Assembly: GCA_021779935.1 (NCBI GenBank)
Contig: JAJXZT010000027.1
Span: forward strand, 62,001-126,000
Source of the DNA: Acidobacteriota bacterium
GTDB taxonomy: Bacteria > Acidobacteriota > Terriglobia > Terriglobales > Acidobacteriaceae
DNA length: 64,000 nucleotides
Reading direction: 5' to 3'
Shown: positions 56,890 to 64,000 of the stretch, in pieces
Numbering within the stretch: the stretch's first letter is position 1
Layout of the letters: the number at the start of each line of letters is the position of its first letter
Notes under the pieces: generated by a model
Database searches by the model: none
What the model was told of the DNA's origin: nothing
What the model saw: the letters and a program-made list of their open reading frames with translations, nothing else
Translations under genes and position numbers: made by a program

Positions 56890-58110
56890 TTACGCGGCTT
56901 TCTGATCCTTGCTATTCAGGACCTCGATAGCGCGCTGCAATTGCTCATCCGTCTGATTCTTCTGCTCGGTGCCGGGCGTGGTCACGCTCTGATCCTCGTC
57001 GGGCGACACGAAATCGTCGTTGTTATTGTTCGACACCAGGAAGTTCGGCGTCACGGCCACATCCTGAATCGCCTTGCCGTCCGGCGAATAATACTTCGCC
57101 ACGGAAAGAATCAGTGCTGAACCGTCCTGCAACTCAATCAGCTTCTGAATCGAACCGGAACCAAAGGTCTTATCGCCCACCACGTCGCCGCGCTTATTGT
57201 CCTTGATGGCGTCGGCAACGATTTCGGCCGGGCCAGCCGACGAACGATCCACCATGACCACCACGGGCAGTTTTGTAATCTGCTTGGCAGGGTCGGCATT
57301 GAACATTTCCTTCGGATACTTCTGGCCCTCGAGGTAGGTGATGATGCCCTTGTCGAGGAAGAGATTCGCGGTTGCAATGCCCTCGGCTTCGTCGCCGTCA
57401 CCCGAGTTACGCAGATCGAGAATCAGTTTCTTGGCGCCTTGCTTCTGCAAATCCTTTACGGCTGCGGCAATCTCTTCCGCGCGGCCCTTGGGGAATCCCT
57501 GAACGTGGATGTATCCAATGGAGGCGTCCATCAACTTCGTAGTGACCGGCGTCGGCTTCACAACATCGCGCGTGATGGTGATCTTTACAGGATCGGCCTT
57601 GCTGGGACGAATCACCGAAACGTCGACGTTCGAACCGACCGCTCCCGTGAGGATGCCGCGAATTTCGGCCAGGGACATGATGCGCGTGGACTTTCCCTGA
57701 ATAGCCTCGATAATGTCGCCGTTCTTCAGTCCGGCCTTGTCGGCGGGACCACCGGGCGTCACCGCGACGACCGCTGCGTAGCCATAGCGCTTGGAAATCG
57801 CCGCGCCAATCTGGCCCTTGGACAACTTTAGATCTTTGTACTGCTTGTACTCGGGCGCCGTGAGATAGCTGGAGTTCGCGTCCAGCGATTCAAGCAGGCC
57901 GTGCAAGGCTCCGTCGGTGACGGCCGTAATATTCGGCTCTTCCACGTAATCCTGCTTGATGTGGCTCAGGACTTCGCTGTAGACACCCATCTGACGATAG
58001 GCGCCGTCGTCCGTGCTGGCCTTGACACCGAACCCGAGCCCGCCGGCGATCGTGAACGTCACCAGGATGAGCGAAAGGCCGAGAAGTAGAGGTTTTGTAA
58101 GTTTGGACAT
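56890..58110 (-). CDS. S41 family C-terminal processing peptidase (CtpA/Prc type)
   Basis: 406 residues, periplasmic serine protease that trims proteins from their C-terminus. Signal anchor at about 8-30. PDZ domain at about 95-180 with KSTRIMSLAEIRGILTGAVG. Catalytic core: LRNSGDGDEAEGI (about 231-243), the nucleophile Ser in DRSSAGPAEIVADA (about 282-295) and the Lys of VVGDKTFGSGSIQ (about 305-317). This is a Ser-Lys dyad. The C-terminal tail (about 355-406) is Asn/Asp/Gln-rich. ATG at 58110; a consensus TATAAT at 58179-58184 (minus strand) gives a leader of about 62 nt. Confidence 0.9.
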   Translation of the reverse strand: MSKLTKPLLLGLSLILVTFTIAGGLGFGVKASTDDGAYRQMGVYSEVLSHIKQDYVEEPNITAVTDGALHGLLESLDANSSYLTAPEYKQYKDLKLSKGQIGAAISKRYGYAAVVAVTPGGPADKAGLKNGDIIEAIQGKSTRIMSLAEIRGILTGAVGSNVDVSVIRPSKADPVKITITRDVVKPTPVTTKLMDASIGYIHVQGFPKGRAEEIAAAVKDLQKQGAKKLILDLRNSGDGDEAEGIATANLFLDKGIITYLEGQKYPKEMFNADPAKQITKLPVVVMVDRSSAGPAEIVADAIKDNKRGDVVGDKTFGSGSIQKLIELQDGSALILSVAKYYSPDGKAIQDVAVTPNFLVSNNNNDDFVSPDEDQSVTTPGTEQKNQTDEQLQRAIEVLNSKDQKAA

Positions 58111-58178
58111 CGGCAGAAACCGCCCACCGGACCGACTCAGGGAGCCCGCGGCTGTACCGCAGGTCCGGCATCTGATTG

Positions 58179-58184
58179 ATTATA
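58179..58184 (-). promoter_or_regulatory. -10 (TATAAT) of the S41 protease gene
   Basis: Perfect TATAAT on the minus strand, 68 nt before the ATG. A -35-like GACCAA is about 17 nt upstream. The leader contains CCGCGGGCTCCC and could fold. Confidence 0.5.
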
Positions 58185-58305
58185 CCCACGTTGGATGCTT
58201 TTGGTCCCCAGAAGGCCGCAGCATTTCCGCAGGTGCGAAGCTTTAGACGTTTGGAACCGGGAATTGTTTACCCGACACTACGGGGCCCGTTGGTGGCGCC
58301 ACGGT

Positions 58306-58334
58306 TTGACAGCCTCCAACAGCCCCCTTAGAAT
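58306..58334 (+). promoter_or_regulatory. Consensus sigma-70 promoter of tRNA-Met
   Basis: TTGACA (58306-58311), a spacer of exactly 17 nt, and TAGAAT (58329-58334). It would start transcription near 58341, about 70 nt before the mature tRNA. It shows that the housekeeping sigma factor here reads standard -35/-10 boxes. Confidence 0.75.
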
Positions 58335-58409
58335 CAATAACTGGTTGGATTGTGGCCTCGTCCAACTCCCATCTCGCCTGCCGTAAGGCGCGCGTCCGTA
58401 GACCTCCGT

Positions 58410-58486
58410 GGCGGTGTAGCTCAGGTGGTTAGAGCGACGGTCTCATAATCCGTAGGTCGTAGGTTCGAGTCCTACCGCCGCCACCA
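58410..58486 (+). tRNA. tRNA-Met (anticodon CAT)
   Basis: 77-nt cloverleaf with an encoded CCA. Acceptor GGCGGTG pairs with CGCCGCC (one wobble); D arm AGCTCAGGTGGTTAGAGC; anticodon loop CTCATAA with CAT; T arm GTAGGTTCGAGTCCTAC. G1-C72 is paired, so this is the elongator tRNA rather than the initiator (which has a C1-A72 mismatch). A mismatch occurs at the base of the anticodon stem (T31-T39). The same anticodon could be read as tRNA-Ile2 (with lysidine), but the identity elements fit Met better. Confidence 0.9.
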
Positions 58487-58503
58487 GAATCCTTCTCGCA
58501 ATC

Positions 58504-59001
58504 TTAAGGATGGACCTCGGTCAGCCTGCCCGTCTTTACATCGAATACAAATCCGCGGATGATCAACCGCTCGCGAATCCAACTGTGCGCTTGCAGCTTG
58601 GCGATCTGTTCGCGGACATTTTTCTCAACGTCGGTGAAGGCGTGGAAACGTACAGGACTATTCGGCGGCAGTCCGGCCTCACGTTCCACGGTGGCATGCA
58701 TTTCCTCTTCGCTCACCTTCATGAGTCCGCAATCGGTGTGATTGATCACCATGACTTCCTTCGTCCCGAGGAAGTAGTGAGAGACCAGCAGGGAGCGCAG
58801 GGCATCGTCCGTCACAATGCCTCCGGCGTTGCGTATGAAGTGGGCATCCTGCGGCTTCAACCCCAGGGCTGCCAGGGTGATACGCGTGTCCATGCAGGCA
58901 AGCACGGCCAGATTCAGGCCCGGTCGAGGGGAGATTAATTCCGGATCATAGTTCAATGCGAATTCAGCACTACGCTGCAAAACCTTGTCGATTGCGCTCA
59001 C
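58504..59001 (-). CDS. Beta-class carbonic anhydrase
   Basis: 165 residues, hydrates CO2 to bicarbonate in the cytoplasm. GTG start at 59001 with GGAG about 7 nt upstream. Zinc ligands and the catalytic dyad are in place: Cys36, Asp38 and Arg40 in CMDTR, then His88 and Cys91 in NHTDCGL. The short chain lacks the extra N-terminal helices of larger beta-CA, as is usual in the small bacterial clade. It follows the convergent tRNA gene by 17 bp, and a 172-bp gap upstream separates it from the end of the TonB receptor gene. Confidence 0.92.
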   Translation of the reverse strand: MSAIDKVLQRSAEFALNYDPELISPRPGLNLAVLACMDTRITLAALGLKPQDAHFIRNAGGIVTDDALRSLLVSHYFLGTKEVMVINHTDCGLMKVSEEEMHATVEREAGLPPNSPVRFHAFTDVEKNVREQIAKLQAHSWIRERLIIRGFVFDVKTGRLTEVHP

Positions 59002-59173
59002 AGGGACGCTCCGGGCCCTCTCTCGGGCGACATTTCAATTCTGCCTTCAATCGCTGTTACTGTTTGACGCTTCAGGTCGTAAGTCTTCCAGGCCATCGTT
59101 GGCATTAGAACAAGGATATCTTCACCCCCGTTCCGAGCGCCAGTATCGCCATCCGAAGTTCTATTGCTCCGTC

Positions 59174-62059
59174 TTAGAAGCTCACGCGCACTCCTAACTG
59201 TGCCGCGAACGGTGTGCCGACGGTCGTACCGGGTCCGAAGAAGTCTCCCAACGCACCGCCGGGGATGCCCAACTGATGCAGGCTGGTAACGGGTTGCGTG
59301 GCTGAACAGTCGGCGTTGGTGCAGAGGCCGGTCACGTTTCCGCTCTGAATGTCGGCGGCTGAGACCGGAAGTGCGGCGATATTTGTTACATAGTTTGCGC
59401 CGGGATTGTTGCGATTGAAGAGATTGAAAAACTCCACAAATGGATTGATCTGCCAGCGATCTCTAATCCGGATAGGTCGGCTCACGCGCAGGTCCGCCTG
59501 AATGAATGGAGTGCCTCGAAATTCATCGAGACTGGTTGGCACTCCGTTAACCGAGATCCGTGCACTGTTGTCGGCGGTGGTGATGGTGAACGGGCGGGCG
59601 CTTTCCGCTTGCGTCAGCGTCGAAAGCTCAAATCCACCGGGGATATGCAGCGTCCCAGCCAACACGAATCGATGGCGAACGTCCTCACCCGATGGACCGT
59701 AATCACCGGGTCCGAATGCGTTGTATGGATCGCATACGCCGTTCACGTAATCGAAGAGTTCGCCGAGCACGCATCCCCATGTCTGCGCCTTTGCCAGCGT
59801 GTAGTTGGCCACCAGGTTGAAGCGTCGCGACACGTTTCCTTGCAACCGAATCATCAGCGCGTTGTAGCTCGAGCGATTGTCGGAACGAAACACGGTTGCG
59901 GCCGGATACCCGTACGCGCTGTATCCGTGATTGCCTTCTTCGTGAGTGAAATCCGCACTCAACGTCCAATCGTTATTGAATGCGTGCTGCACTCCGGCGG
60001 TGGTGTGCAGCGCGTAGGGCGTTTTGTAGTTCGGATCGATAAGCGCCTGTGGGTCTGTCCCGGTTCCGTTGACCGCCTGGAATGCCGGGACCCATCCGAC
60101 CTGCTCGAGATCGTTATAGAAAAGTCCAAAGCCGGCGCGGTAGACCGTTTTTCCGCTATTCCCCGGAGTGTAAGCAATTCCCAGCCGCGGGCCCCACTGC
60201 TTGTGATCGTCATGCGGCACTGCCGCGGGGTAGCCCAGCGATTGCAATAGAGAGAATGATGGGTTCGCAGTTTGGCTGCGTCCCGAGGCGTTGAATAGAC
60301 CAAACGTTGTCTGGTAACGCACTCCGTAGTTCAGCGTTAGGTGTGCTGTCGCGCGCCATGAGTCCTGCGCGTAGAGCGCGAGCCGCTGAATGTTCTGCGA
60401 GAATCCGCCGCCCAGATCCGTGGTCGAGGCGTTGGCCATCATGTCGGCGGTAAACACCGCTCCAGGCTGCGTCAGGTAATAGGTTGGATTTTGCGGGAAC
60501 TGGTAGAGCGTTTCCGTGTTTCCGGGAAACGATCCGCCAAGCACGGGTTCGTGGATGAAGTCGATGCCGAACTTCGTGGCATGGTCGCCGGCGACGTGGC
60601 TCACATCATAGCGGAACTGATACTTCTCCTGGTTGCGCTCCGAAGGGAAGAAGGTGATCGGTGTCGCGAACTGGTTGTCGCCGAACGTTTCAAACCCGGA
60701 GACAGTCAGCGAGGTGGAACTAAACGGAAACGCCAGGGCAAATCCCAGGTTCGAATTACGCGCCTGCGTAAGGTGCAGCAGGCTTGCGTCAAACACGAAA
60801 CTTCCCAGCCAGTTGGGACTGAACACGTATTGATTGCTGATCTCGGTGTTGCTGTAGTTGTTATGCGTTGTCAGTCCGGTAGAGGGCAACGTGGCTTGCT
60901 GCACCAGCGCGTTGCGAGTGATGTAGCTGTCCTCCGAGGTTCGCAGAAACCACTGCGAGTTTGCGGACTGTGACCAGTCGAGGCGCAACGAGCCAAGATA
61001 ATCGCGGAAGGGAATCGGCGTGATCTGCGGAACGCTGATCGAGCTGACTCCGGGAATCAGTCCCTGCGATGCGAGAGCCGAGAGCGCATTGAACTGTGTG
61101 GTGCTCGCGGGACTGTAAGCGATGCTGGCGTTCTCATGCACGTACTCAAATGACGAGAAGAACCAGAGCTTGTTCTTCTTCAGCGGCCCGCCGAGCGTTG
61201 CCACGTAGTTCTGGCGTGAGAAGGGTTGCTTCGGATTCGGCGCGGGATTTTCGATGGGATAGCGCGCATTGAGCCCGGACGCACGATCGTAAATGGCGCC
61301 ATCGCCATGCCACTGGTTGGTGCCGCTCTTCGTCGTGATCACTACAGAGCCCGCAGTTGTACCGCCTGTATCGGCATTTTCGTTTGCCGTGCGCACCGCG
61401 AATTCCTGGATGGCGTCGGGAGAGAGGTTCTGCAGAAAACCGCCGATGAAGTCGTCGGAGTCATCCGCGCCATCCACGGAGAGTTCGTTGTTCAGCCCCG
61501 AACTTCCTCCAGTCGAAACCGCCGTGATGCGTGCCTTTGTTGGATCCGAGGGCTCAACCGGTTCGGTTCCCGGCGCCAGGTAGGCGATGTTGGCAAAGCT
61601 GCGATTCGCCAACGGGAGCGTCTGCAAGTCGCGGTTCGTGATGATTCCCTGGTGCACCGCGCTCGCCAGGTCGATCGGCTGCGTGGTGATCGAGGATGCC
61701 TCGGCCTGCACACGGATCGTTTCCTTGGCGGTCATCGGCTTGAGCTCGACGGTTACATCGCGCACCGAGCTGAGAGCGATTACCACATCCGCTTTTGCCT
61801 CGGCAAAACCAGGTTTGCTGACCGTGACGCGATAGGTGCCCGGCGCGAGATTGTCGACGCGAAACTCGCCGCGATCTTCGCTTACCGTCGCGCGCCGCAT
61901 CGAGGAGTCCAGGGACCGAACCACGATCTTTGCGGCAGAAACACGTGCACCGGTAATGTCTTTCACGGTTCCTCGAAGCGAACCAGTCGAATTCTGTGCA
62001 CACATAAAAGTGGTGAGCACGGCTGCAAAGAGAAGTGCAGTAAAGGCCTTCCTGATCAA
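59174..62059 (-). CDS. Oar-like TonB-dependent receptor with carboxypeptidase-regulatory-like N-domain
   Basis: 961 residues, outer membrane. Signal peptide MIRKAFTALLFAAVLTTFMC; TTG start at 62059 with GAGGA about 5 nt upstream. Domains: CarboxypepD_reg-like (about 25-110, GSLRGTVKDITGARVSAAKI), plug (about 120-235) and a long beta-barrel with many aromatic-ended strands, ending RVSF with the terminal phenylalanine expected for BAM recognition. These large receptors are abundant in Acidobacteria and are thought to import carbohydrates or peptides. The substrate is unknown. No TonB/ExbBD is in the window. The barrel is complete, with no frameshift seen. Confidence 0.92.
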   Translation of the reverse strand: MIRKAFTALLFAAVLTTFMCAQNSTGSLRGTVKDITGARVSAAKIVVRSLDSSMRRATVSEDRGEFRVDNLAPGTYRVTVSKPGFAEAKADVVIALSSVRDVTVELKPMTAKETIRVQAEASSITTQPIDLASAVHQGIITNRDLQTLPLANRSFANIAYLAPGTEPVEPSDPTKARITAVSTGGSSGLNNELSVDGADDSDDFIGGFLQNLSPDAIQEFAVRTANENADTGGTTAGSVVITTKSGTNQWHGDGAIYDRASGLNARYPIENPAPNPKQPFSRQNYVATLGGPLKKNKLWFFSSFEYVHENASIAYSPASTTQFNALSALASQGLIPGVSSISVPQITPIPFRDYLGSLRLDWSQSANSQWFLRTSEDSYITRNALVQQATLPSTGLTTHNNYSNTEISNQYVFSPNWLGSFVFDASLLHLTQARNSNLGFALAFPFSSTSLTVSGFETFGDNQFATPITFFPSERNQEKYQFRYDVSHVAGDHATKFGIDFIHEPVLGGSFPGNTETLYQFPQNPTYYLTQPGAVFTADMMANASTTDLGGGFSQNIQRLALYAQDSWRATAHLTLNYGVRYQTTFGLFNASGRSQTANPSFSLLQSLGYPAAVPHDDHKQWGPRLGIAYTPGNSGKTVYRAGFGLFYNDLEQVGWVPAFQAVNGTGTDPQALIDPNYKTPYALHTTAGVQHAFNNDWTLSADFTHEEGNHGYSAYGYPAATVFRSDNRSSYNALMIRLQGNVSRRFNLVANYTLAKAQTWGCVLGELFDYVNGVCDPYNAFGPGDYGPSGEDVRHRFVLAGTLHIPGGFELSTLTQAESARPFTITTADNSARISVNGVPTSLDEFRGTPFIQADLRVSRPIRIRDRWQINPFVEFFNLFNRNNPGANYVTNIAALPVSAADIQSGNVTGLCTNADCSATQPVTSLHQLGIPGGALGDFFGPGTTVGTPFAAQLGVRVSF

Positions 62060-62381
62060 ACTATCCTCGCTATCAAGTTCTGCTTCTCAGGCTGCAATAC
62101 AGAAGCAGCGGGCTACTGAGTAATGGTTGCGAGCGTAGTTTGCGCGGCAAATTACTACCAGTGCTCGTATCGAAAGTGGTTGTCAACCGTAATTGCTTTA
62201 CCGAATTATCGCGTCAGGTAGCTCGAAGGTGCTATGGCCGGACTATGGTTCGGGAAGCGAACTTATGCTGAGACAGCCCGGTACGCCCACCTCGTGGTAT
62301 GCGCCGAAGCAAGTTTGCCACGCCTTACCAAAAGGCAAGGCGCGACTCTCGCCGCGCCATATATCTACATATATCGATTAT
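62060..62381. other. 322-bp gap between the TonB receptor start and the phosphohexomutase
   Basis: No gene. GGTTGTCAACC (62178-62188) is an inverted repeat and supplies TTGACA on the minus strand (62181-62186), but no -10 at the right distance was found. GGCGCG (62339-62344) and CGCGCC (62353-62358) form a hairpin that, on the minus strand, is followed by TTGCCTTTT: a probable terminator of the phosphohexomutase gene. Near 62361-62390 the DNA is AT-rich (ATATATCTACATATATCG). Confidence 0.5.
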
Positions 62382-63800
62382 TTATGCCTTGGCGTGTACG
62401 AACTCCACCGCCGCGTCCAGTATTTCGTTTACCAGTTCCGGTGATGATGCTTCGCAGTAGACGCGCAGCAGCGGTTCCGTTCCCGAACCGCGCACCAGAA
62501 CCCAGGCTTCTGCGCCGTTGCCGTTCGTCGGCGCATCCAGGAAGAACTTGTAGCCGTCAAGGTCCGCCATGCTCAGCACCTTGTAACGCCCAATGGACGC
62601 TGGTTTTGCCGCCGAGCGTTGCAGTGCGCTTTGCTTCACCTCTTCGGTCAACCGCAAATCACGCCGCCCGTAGTAGTGGGGACCATATTCATCCTGCAGC
62701 GCCTGCACCAGTTGTCCGAGGGTCTTGCCTTCTTCCGCCATCACGTTGGCAATCAGCAGCGCGTTCAGAGTTCCATCGCGCTCAGGCAAGTGCCGAGGAA
62801 TGCCGATGCCACCTGATTCTTCACCACCGATCAGCACCTCGCGACCACTAAGTACGATATCGGCTACGTACTTGAACCCAATGCCGTGCTCGATCAGTTC
62901 GCGGTTGTATTTCTTTGCGATCCGGTCCAGCATGCGCGTCGTGTTGAACGCGCGCGTCACCACGCCCGGCCACGTCTTCCGCTTCAGCAGCCACTCCAGC
63001 AGAACTGCGTAGCACTTGTGCGCGTCCACAAAGCTGCCGTCTTCCGCAACCGCACCGATGCGGTCTGCGTCGCCATCCGTCACCAGACCGGCATCGCAGT
63101 GATTTGCCACCACGGCCTCCTGCAGCGCTTTTACGTGCGGCAGGATCGGCTCAGGATTGATCCCCGGAAACAGCGGGTTGATCTCGTTGCGAATCTCGAT
63201 GTGCTTGATGCCACGCTCGGCGAAGATCCCCGCGATCATTCCGCGGCCTGCTCCGTACATCACGTCGATACAGAACTTGAAATTGCACTTCGCGATCAGA
63301 TCGATGTCGACGAAATCCTTCAGCACCTGTATGTAAGCCGCGTTGAAATCGGCCTCAACTACCTTTCCGCCGTTTCCCTTGATGGGCGCGTCGTCGAGTT
63401 TCGACTCAATGATCTGTATGATTCCCGGTGTCGCTGAACCGCCGTACCCGGCTTTGTACTTCACGCCGTTCCAGTTGAATGGATTGTGGCTGGAGGTAAT
63501 CATCACTCCACCCGCTGCTCCCATGTTCTTCACCGCATAGGAAAGCGCCGGCGTAGGCGTAATCTCCTTTGCGATTTGCACATTGATTCCCGTTGCTGCA
63601 ATTACTTCCGCAGAAATTTCCGCGAAGCGGCGAGAGCCAAAGCGGGTGTCATAGGCGATCAGGATGCCCTTCTTCGGGTCCTCGTACTGGTGCACATACG
63701 CCGCAATGGCATTCGATACGCGGCGAACATTTTCAAAAGTAAAATCGTCGGCAATGACTCCGCGCCATCCGTCCGTGCCGAACTTAATCTGACTTGCCAT
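62382..63800 (-). CDS. Phosphoglucomutase/phosphomannomutase family protein
   Basis: 472 residues, alpha-D-phosphohexomutase. Active-site phosphoserine is in ITSSHNPFNWNG (about 100-111); metal loop DGDADRIGAVAEDG (about 241-254); sugar loop GGEESGGIGIP (about 322-332); phosphate loop RGSGTEPLLRV (about 438-448). Interconverts hexose 1- and 6-phosphates, feeding nucleotide sugars for polysaccharides. Motifs alone do not separate glucose, mannose and glucosamine versions. The next gene on the strand (upstream) is the end of a mannose-1-phosphate guanylyltransferase, which favours a mannose role (GDP-mannose). AGGGA about 9 nt before the ATG supports the start. Confidence 0.9.
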   Translation of the reverse strand: MASQIKFGTDGWRGVIADDFTFENVRRVSNAIAAYVHQYEDPKKGILIAYDTRFGSRRFAEISAEVIAATGINVQIAKEITPTPALSYAVKNMGAAGGVMITSSHNPFNWNGVKYKAGYGGSATPGIIQIIESKLDDAPIKGNGGKVVEADFNAAYIQVLKDFVDIDLIAKCNFKFCIDVMYGAGRGMIAGIFAERGIKHIEIRNEINPLFPGINPEPILPHVKALQEAVVANHCDAGLVTDGDADRIGAVAEDGSFVDAHKCYAVLLEWLLKRKTWPGVVTRAFNTTRMLDRIAKKYNRELIEHGIGFKYVADIVLSGREVLIGGEESGGIGIPRHLPERDGTLNALLIANVMAEEGKTLGQLVQALQDEYGPHYYGRRDLRLTEEVKQSALQRSAAKPASIGRYKVLSMADLDGYKFFLDAPTNGNGAEAWVLVRGSGTEPLLRVYCEASSPELVNEILDAAVEFVHAKA

Positions 63801-63817
63801 GAATTCTTCCCTTCGAT

Positions 63818-64000
63818 TTACACGAGCTTCTTCAGCTTCTTTTCGTCCAGGTACTTCACGATCTTTCCCACATCCTGCGCGCGCTCTCGAGTCGTGATCA
63901 GCAATGCGTCGCCCGTATCTACTACCACGAGGTTGTGTACTCCCACGGCGGCAATGAACTTTCCCGGCGCGTAGAGGTAGTTACCCTGTGCGTCGAGCGT
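63818..64000 (-). CDS. Mannose-1-phosphate guanylyltransferase, C-terminal end only
   Basis: 60 codons plus stop are visible at the right edge; the gene continues beyond the window. The translation reads LDAQGNYLYAPGKFIAAVGV then HNLVVVDTGDALLITTRERA, ending KKLKKLV. The HNLVVVDTGDALLI segment is diagnostic for the beta-helix end of GDP-mannose pyrophosphorylases. It makes GDP-mannose from mannose 1-phosphate and GTP, matching the mutase directly downstream (17-bp gap), so the two form a GDP-mannose operon. Frame and stop are clean. The rest cannot be judged. Confidence 0.78.
   Translation of the reverse strand, partial: TLDAQGNYLYAPGKFIAAVGVHNLVVVDTGDALLITTRERAQDVGKIVKYLDEKKLKKLV

Noticed and set aside
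62178-62188. Full promoter of the TonB receptor gene
   Set aside because: TTGACA is present on the minus strand, but no TANNNT lies 15-19 nt downstream.
1-64000. A mobile element, prophage, defence island or secondary-metabolite cluster
   Set aside because: No transposase, integrase, restriction, toxin-antitoxin, PKS or NRPS gene was found; gene order and base use look like core chromosome throughout.

Overview
The window looks like about 64 kb of an Acidobacteriota chromosome, most likely Terriglobales or Koribacteraceae-like. The basis is a GC-rich genome, an Oar-type TonB-dependent receptor with an N-terminal carboxypeptidase-regulatory-like domain, Kdo and heptose LPS genes that imply a Gram-negative envelope, and an unusually rich set of low-complexity palindromic repeats between genes. 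Lineage is inferred from gene content and style, not from a database search. There are no rRNA genes, phage, IS elements, integrases or CRISPR arrays; this is core chromosome with one tRNA-Met.

Layout. 1-5 kb: a truncated amino-acid permease, gltX, ybaK, a DUF2141 lipoprotein and a TIGR01777 epimerase. 5-13 kb: bifunctional rel, a small membrane protein, ridA, a MATE exporter, rpmB, two membrane orphans and a tryptophanase-family lyase. 13-25 kb: a DUF971 protein, a PcrA/UvrD helicase with an unusual acidic insert, a tiny very basic protein, a CAT-type permease, adenosine deaminase, an Asp/Glu-racemase-like protein, a YIP1 protein, an orphan oligopeptide-type ABC ATPase, rpe and a BamD-like lipoprotein. 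25-36 kb: a receiver domain with a huge disordered tail, valS, nadC, a YceI protein, birA-coaX, an unknown protein and rlmD. 36-44 kb: YciI-comEC, a DUF2007 protein, and a five-gene minus-strand operon hldA-hldC-GT9-ICMT-DUF3108 for LPS core heptose. 44-53 kb: fmt-rsmB, a stand-alone triple-PASTA protein translationally coupled to PBP1A, an M48 peptidase and kdsB. 53-64 kb: a beta-propeller protein, a PepSY protein, an S41 protease, tRNA-Met, a beta carbonic anhydrase, a giant TonB receptor, a phosphohexomutase and the C-terminus of a mannose-1-phosphate guanylyltransferase.

How the genes fit together. Envelope building dominates: heptose activation and transfer, Kdo activation (kdsB), peptidoglycan polymerisation (PBP1A/PASTA), outer-membrane assembly (BamD), mannose-phosphate sugars (mutase plus guanylyltransferase) and proteases (M48, S41). 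Translation genes (gltX, valS, fmt, rsmB, rlmD, rpmB, ybaK, tRNA-Met) are scattered between them.

Two features stand out beyond the gene list. First, many genes without a Shine-Dalgarno have a -10-like hexamer, often an extended TGN-TANNNT, ending 5-9 nt before the start codon. This suggests widespread leaderless transcription. Second, at least five intergenic gaps hold 70-120 bp imperfect inverted repeats with the same architecture but unrelated sequence, each arm built from a repeated short word. There are also shared half-copies and a two-copy double-hairpin element. Some of these overlap gene ends and encode C-terminal tails.
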